7,141 nucleotides of DNA from an uncultured Lachnospiraceae bacterium (GTDB lineage: Bacteria > Bacillota > Clostridia > Lachnospirales > Lachnospiraceae). Both the position numbers and the translations under genes were made by a program. The notes under the pieces are model-generated. The model had not been told where the DNA came from and did not search any database. It saw nothing but the letters and a program-made list of their open reading frames with translations. The stretch is taken from the NCBI GenBank assembly GCA_958444395.1, contig CAUCOL010000095.1, positions 1-7,141 on the forward strand. Reading direction: 5' to 3'. How positions within the stretch are numbered: position 1 is the first letter of the stretch; each line of letters starts with the position of its first letter. Below are positions 5,468 through 7,141 of the stretch, one piece after another.

Positions 5468-6625
5468 ATGATTATAGATTTGGCAGAAAGCAGAGAAAAA
5501 ATTGACCGCATTGACAAAGAAATTACGAAATTATTTGAAGAGAGAATGGAGGTAGCCAATGACGTGGCTGCCTATAAACGTAGCACCGGTAAGAAGGTGT
5601 ATGATCCAGAACGTGAGGATGAGAAGATCAAGACGTTGCGCAGCTATGCGGATAATGCATTTAATGAGACGGCGATTGAGGATCTGTTTCGTCAGATTAT
5701 GTCTATCAGTCGTAAATATCAATATCAGATGCTGGGACCGGCAGTCAATGATATTCCATTCCGCCAGGTGGAAAAACTGGAGGTAGATCGTGATACGAGA
5801 GTGGTTTATTTTGGAGAGAAAGGTGCCTTTTCTGAACAGGCAATGCTGGAATATTTCGGAGAGGATATCACAGCATTTAATAAAACAACATTTAAAGAAG
5901 TGATGGAGACGGTAGCGAACGGAGAGGCAAAATATGGTGTGCTTCCCATCGAAAATACGTCTACCGGTGGAATCTCTGATATATATGATCTGCTGGCAGA
6001 TTATGACATTACGATCGTAGCAGAGCATGTAGTCAAGGTAGAACAGGCGTTGCTTGGAAAGCCGGGAACAAAGATAGAAGAGATTCGTAAGGTATATTCG
6101 CATCCGCAGGGATTGATGCAGTGTGCCAAATATCTGGAAGAACATCCAGATATGACAGGGGTAGCGTATGACAGCACAGCGGGTGCAGCCAAAAAGGTGG
6201 CGCAGGAAGAAGATATGACACAGGCAGCGATTGCCAGTACACGTGCAGCGGCTACTTTTGGACTGGAGGTGCTGCAGGAAGCAATCAATTATAAGAGCCA
6301 GAATTATACACGTTTTATCATCATATCGAATCAAAAGGTGTTTTTGAGCGATGCGAACAAGATCAGTCTTGCGTTTGAGATTAAACACCAGGTAGGTTCT
6401 TTGTATCATATGCTGGCAAACTTTTATTATAACGATCTGAATCTGACAAAGATTGAATCCCGTCCGAAGGAAGCACAGGAATCAATTGAAGGAAAGAAGT
6501 GGGAATACAGATTTTTTGTTGATGTAGAAGGAAATCTGAATGATTCCGGCGTGGCAAATGCGATCGCAACGATCAGGGAATTTGCCAGCCAGCTGCAGAT
6601 ATTGGGAAATTTTGCAACAAAATAA
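5468..6625 (+). CDS. pheA: Bifunctional chorismate mutase / prephenate dehydratase (P-protein)
   Basis: This 385-residue protein matches E. coli PheA in length (386) and domain order. It converts chorismate to prephenate and then phenylpyruvate in phenylalanine synthesis, in the cytoplasm. Residues 1-88 are an AroQ-type chorismate mutase; the expected active-site residues are all present by alignment to the E. coli enzyme (Arg9, Arg26, Lys37, Asp46, Arg49, Glu50, Ser81, Gln85). Residues about 110-290 are the dehydratase, with VLPIENTSTGGISD (158-171), SHPQG (211-215) and NYTRFII (279-285), where Thr281 is the likely catalytic residue. Residues about 298-380 are the ACT domain, with GSLYHML (310-316) and ESRP (330-333), which bind Phe for feedback inhibition. 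An in-frame TAG at 5459 rules out an earlier start. The ribosome site is poor: AGAAAGGAA ends 15 nt upstream. It follows a structured leader. Confidence 0.96.
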   Translation: MIIDLAESREKIDRIDKEITKLFEERMEVANDVAAYKRSTGKKVYDPEREDEKIKTLRSYADNAFNETAIEDLFRQIMSISRKYQYQMLGPAVNDIPFRQVEKLEVDRDTRVVYFGEKGAFSEQAMLEYFGEDITAFNKTTFKEVMETVANGEAKYGVLPIENTSTGGISDIYDLLADYDITIVAEHVVKVEQALLGKPGTKIEEIRKVYSHPQGLMQCAKYLEEHPDMTGVAYDSTAGAAKKVAQEEDMTQAAIASTRAAATFGLEVLQEAINYKSQNYTRFIIISNQKVFLSDANKISLAFEIKHQVGSLYHMLANFYYNDLNLTKIESRPKEAQESIEGKKWEYRFFVDVEGNLNDSGVANAIATIREFASQLQILGNFATK

Positions 6626-6655
6626 AAGAATACCAGGAAAGGCTTGGGAATAGAC

Positions 6656-7141
6656 GTGAAAAAAGGACAAATCGTAGAGGGTATCGTAGAGAAGGTAAAT
6701 TTTCCGAATAAAGGAATCGTACGAATTGAAGAAACAGATGAGAGTACACAGGATGTGTCTGTCGTGCGTGCAGCGGTAAAAGGTGTATTACCGGGACAAA
6801 AGGTGCGGATCCGCATCAAAAAAGCAAGAAAAGAAAAATGCCAGGGGATGCTTCTGGAGGTATTACAGCATTCTGAAAAAGAAACAGCGGTTCCTGCCTG
6901 TCCGCATTTTGGGACATGCGGTGGCTGTAATTATCAGACACTGCCATATGAGGAACAGCTGGCATTGAAGAAAGAACAGGTGCTGGATCTGATCCGACCG
7001 GTTTGTGCCGGAATCTCTGACTTTCAGTACGATGGAATCTACGGAAGTCCGTCTCCGTGGGAATACCGCAATAAAATGGAATTTTCCTTTGGCGATGAGA
7101 TAAAAGATGGCCCTTTAACATTGGGGCTGCACAAAAAAGGA
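6656..7141 (+). CDS. RlmD/TrmA-family [4Fe-4S] RNA uridine-C5 methyltransferase, 3' end missing
   Basis: 162 codons are visible before the window ends with the frame open. The first about 70 residues (MKKGQIVEGIVEKVNFPNKG...) form a TRAM RNA-binding domain. CPHFGTCGGCNYQ (82-94) supplies three of the four cysteines (82, 88, 91) of the [4Fe-4S] cluster found in RlmD/RumA-type enzymes; the fourth should lie just past the edge. LPYEEQLALKKEQV (96-109) and SPSPWEYRNKMEFSFG (131-146) are also characteristic. Family members use S-adenosylmethionine to make 5-methyluridine in 23S rRNA, or in tRNA, and the target cannot be fixed from this part. The GTG start at 6656 is preceded by GGGAA at 5 nt and by AGGAAAGG at 13 nt. 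A TTG at 6644 would lie too close to that site. The gene lies 30 bp after pheA with no terminator between, so co-transcription is likely. Confidence 0.92.
   Translation, partial: MKKGQIVEGIVEKVNFPNKGIVRIEETDESTQDVSVVRAAVKGVLPGQKVRIRIKKARKEKCQGMLLEVLQHSEKETAVPACPHFGTCGGCNYQTLPYEEQLALKKEQVLDLIRPVCAGISDFQYDGIYGSPSPWEYRNKMEFSFGDEIKDGPLTLGLHKKG

Noticed and set aside
5531..6409. Long open frame antisense to pheA (292 codons)
   Set aside because: It lies wholly inside pheA, whose catalytic and ACT motifs are intact. The translation is Cys/His/Ile-rich with no domain, typical of a shadow frame.

Overview
The window looks like chromosomal DNA of a Gram-positive, low-to-mid-GC Clostridia bacterium, most likely Lachnospiraceae. 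This is inferred from the strong AGGAGG-type ribosome sites, a SpoIID-type sporulation/peptidoglycan protein, the codon and protein style, and the bifunctional PheA. There is no rRNA, tRNA, CRISPR array, transposase, integrase or phage gene. I see no multi-gene defence or biosynthetic system here, so the window reads as ordinary core genome with a few local oddities. Layout: (1) At the left edge, the 3' part of a gene for a protein resembling the zinc-dependent phospholipase C family is followed 27 bp later by a gene for a membrane-anchored SpoIID/LytB-domain protein. Both are on the + strand. (2) Converging on them from the - strand is a probable two-gene operon, PHP-domain phosphoesterase then YihY/BrkB-type membrane protein. 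The last 34 bp of the spoIID-like and yihY-like genes overlap tail to tail. (3) A 191-bp divergent intergenic region carries back-to-back promoters that share one -35 area. The - promoter reads the PHP gene and the + promoter reads a flavin-reductase-like split-barrel flavoprotein. (4) A self-contained unit follows: its own extended -10 promoter, a strong ribosome site, a 194-aa lysine-rich secreted protein of no family I can name, and a perfect 13-bp-stem terminator. (5) A 331-bp intergenic region with several inverted repeats and a short tandem duplication leads into pheA (chorismate mutase, prephenate dehydratase and ACT domains). (6) Thirty bp after pheA starts a gene for a RlmD/TrmA-type [4Fe-4S] RNA uridine methyltransferase, which runs off the right edge. 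Functionally, pheA performs the two committed steps from chorismate to phenylpyruvate for phenylalanine. The rRNA methyltransferase behind it is probably co-transcribed but not obviously related in function. The spoIID-like protein is expected to cut or remodel peptidoglycan at the membrane. The most interesting sequence-level signals are a nearly identical 28-bp direct repeat, in frame, inside the spoIID-like gene; the structured, possibly regulatory pheA leader with a 22-codon small ORF; and the uncharacterised secreted protein with its own promoter and terminator.
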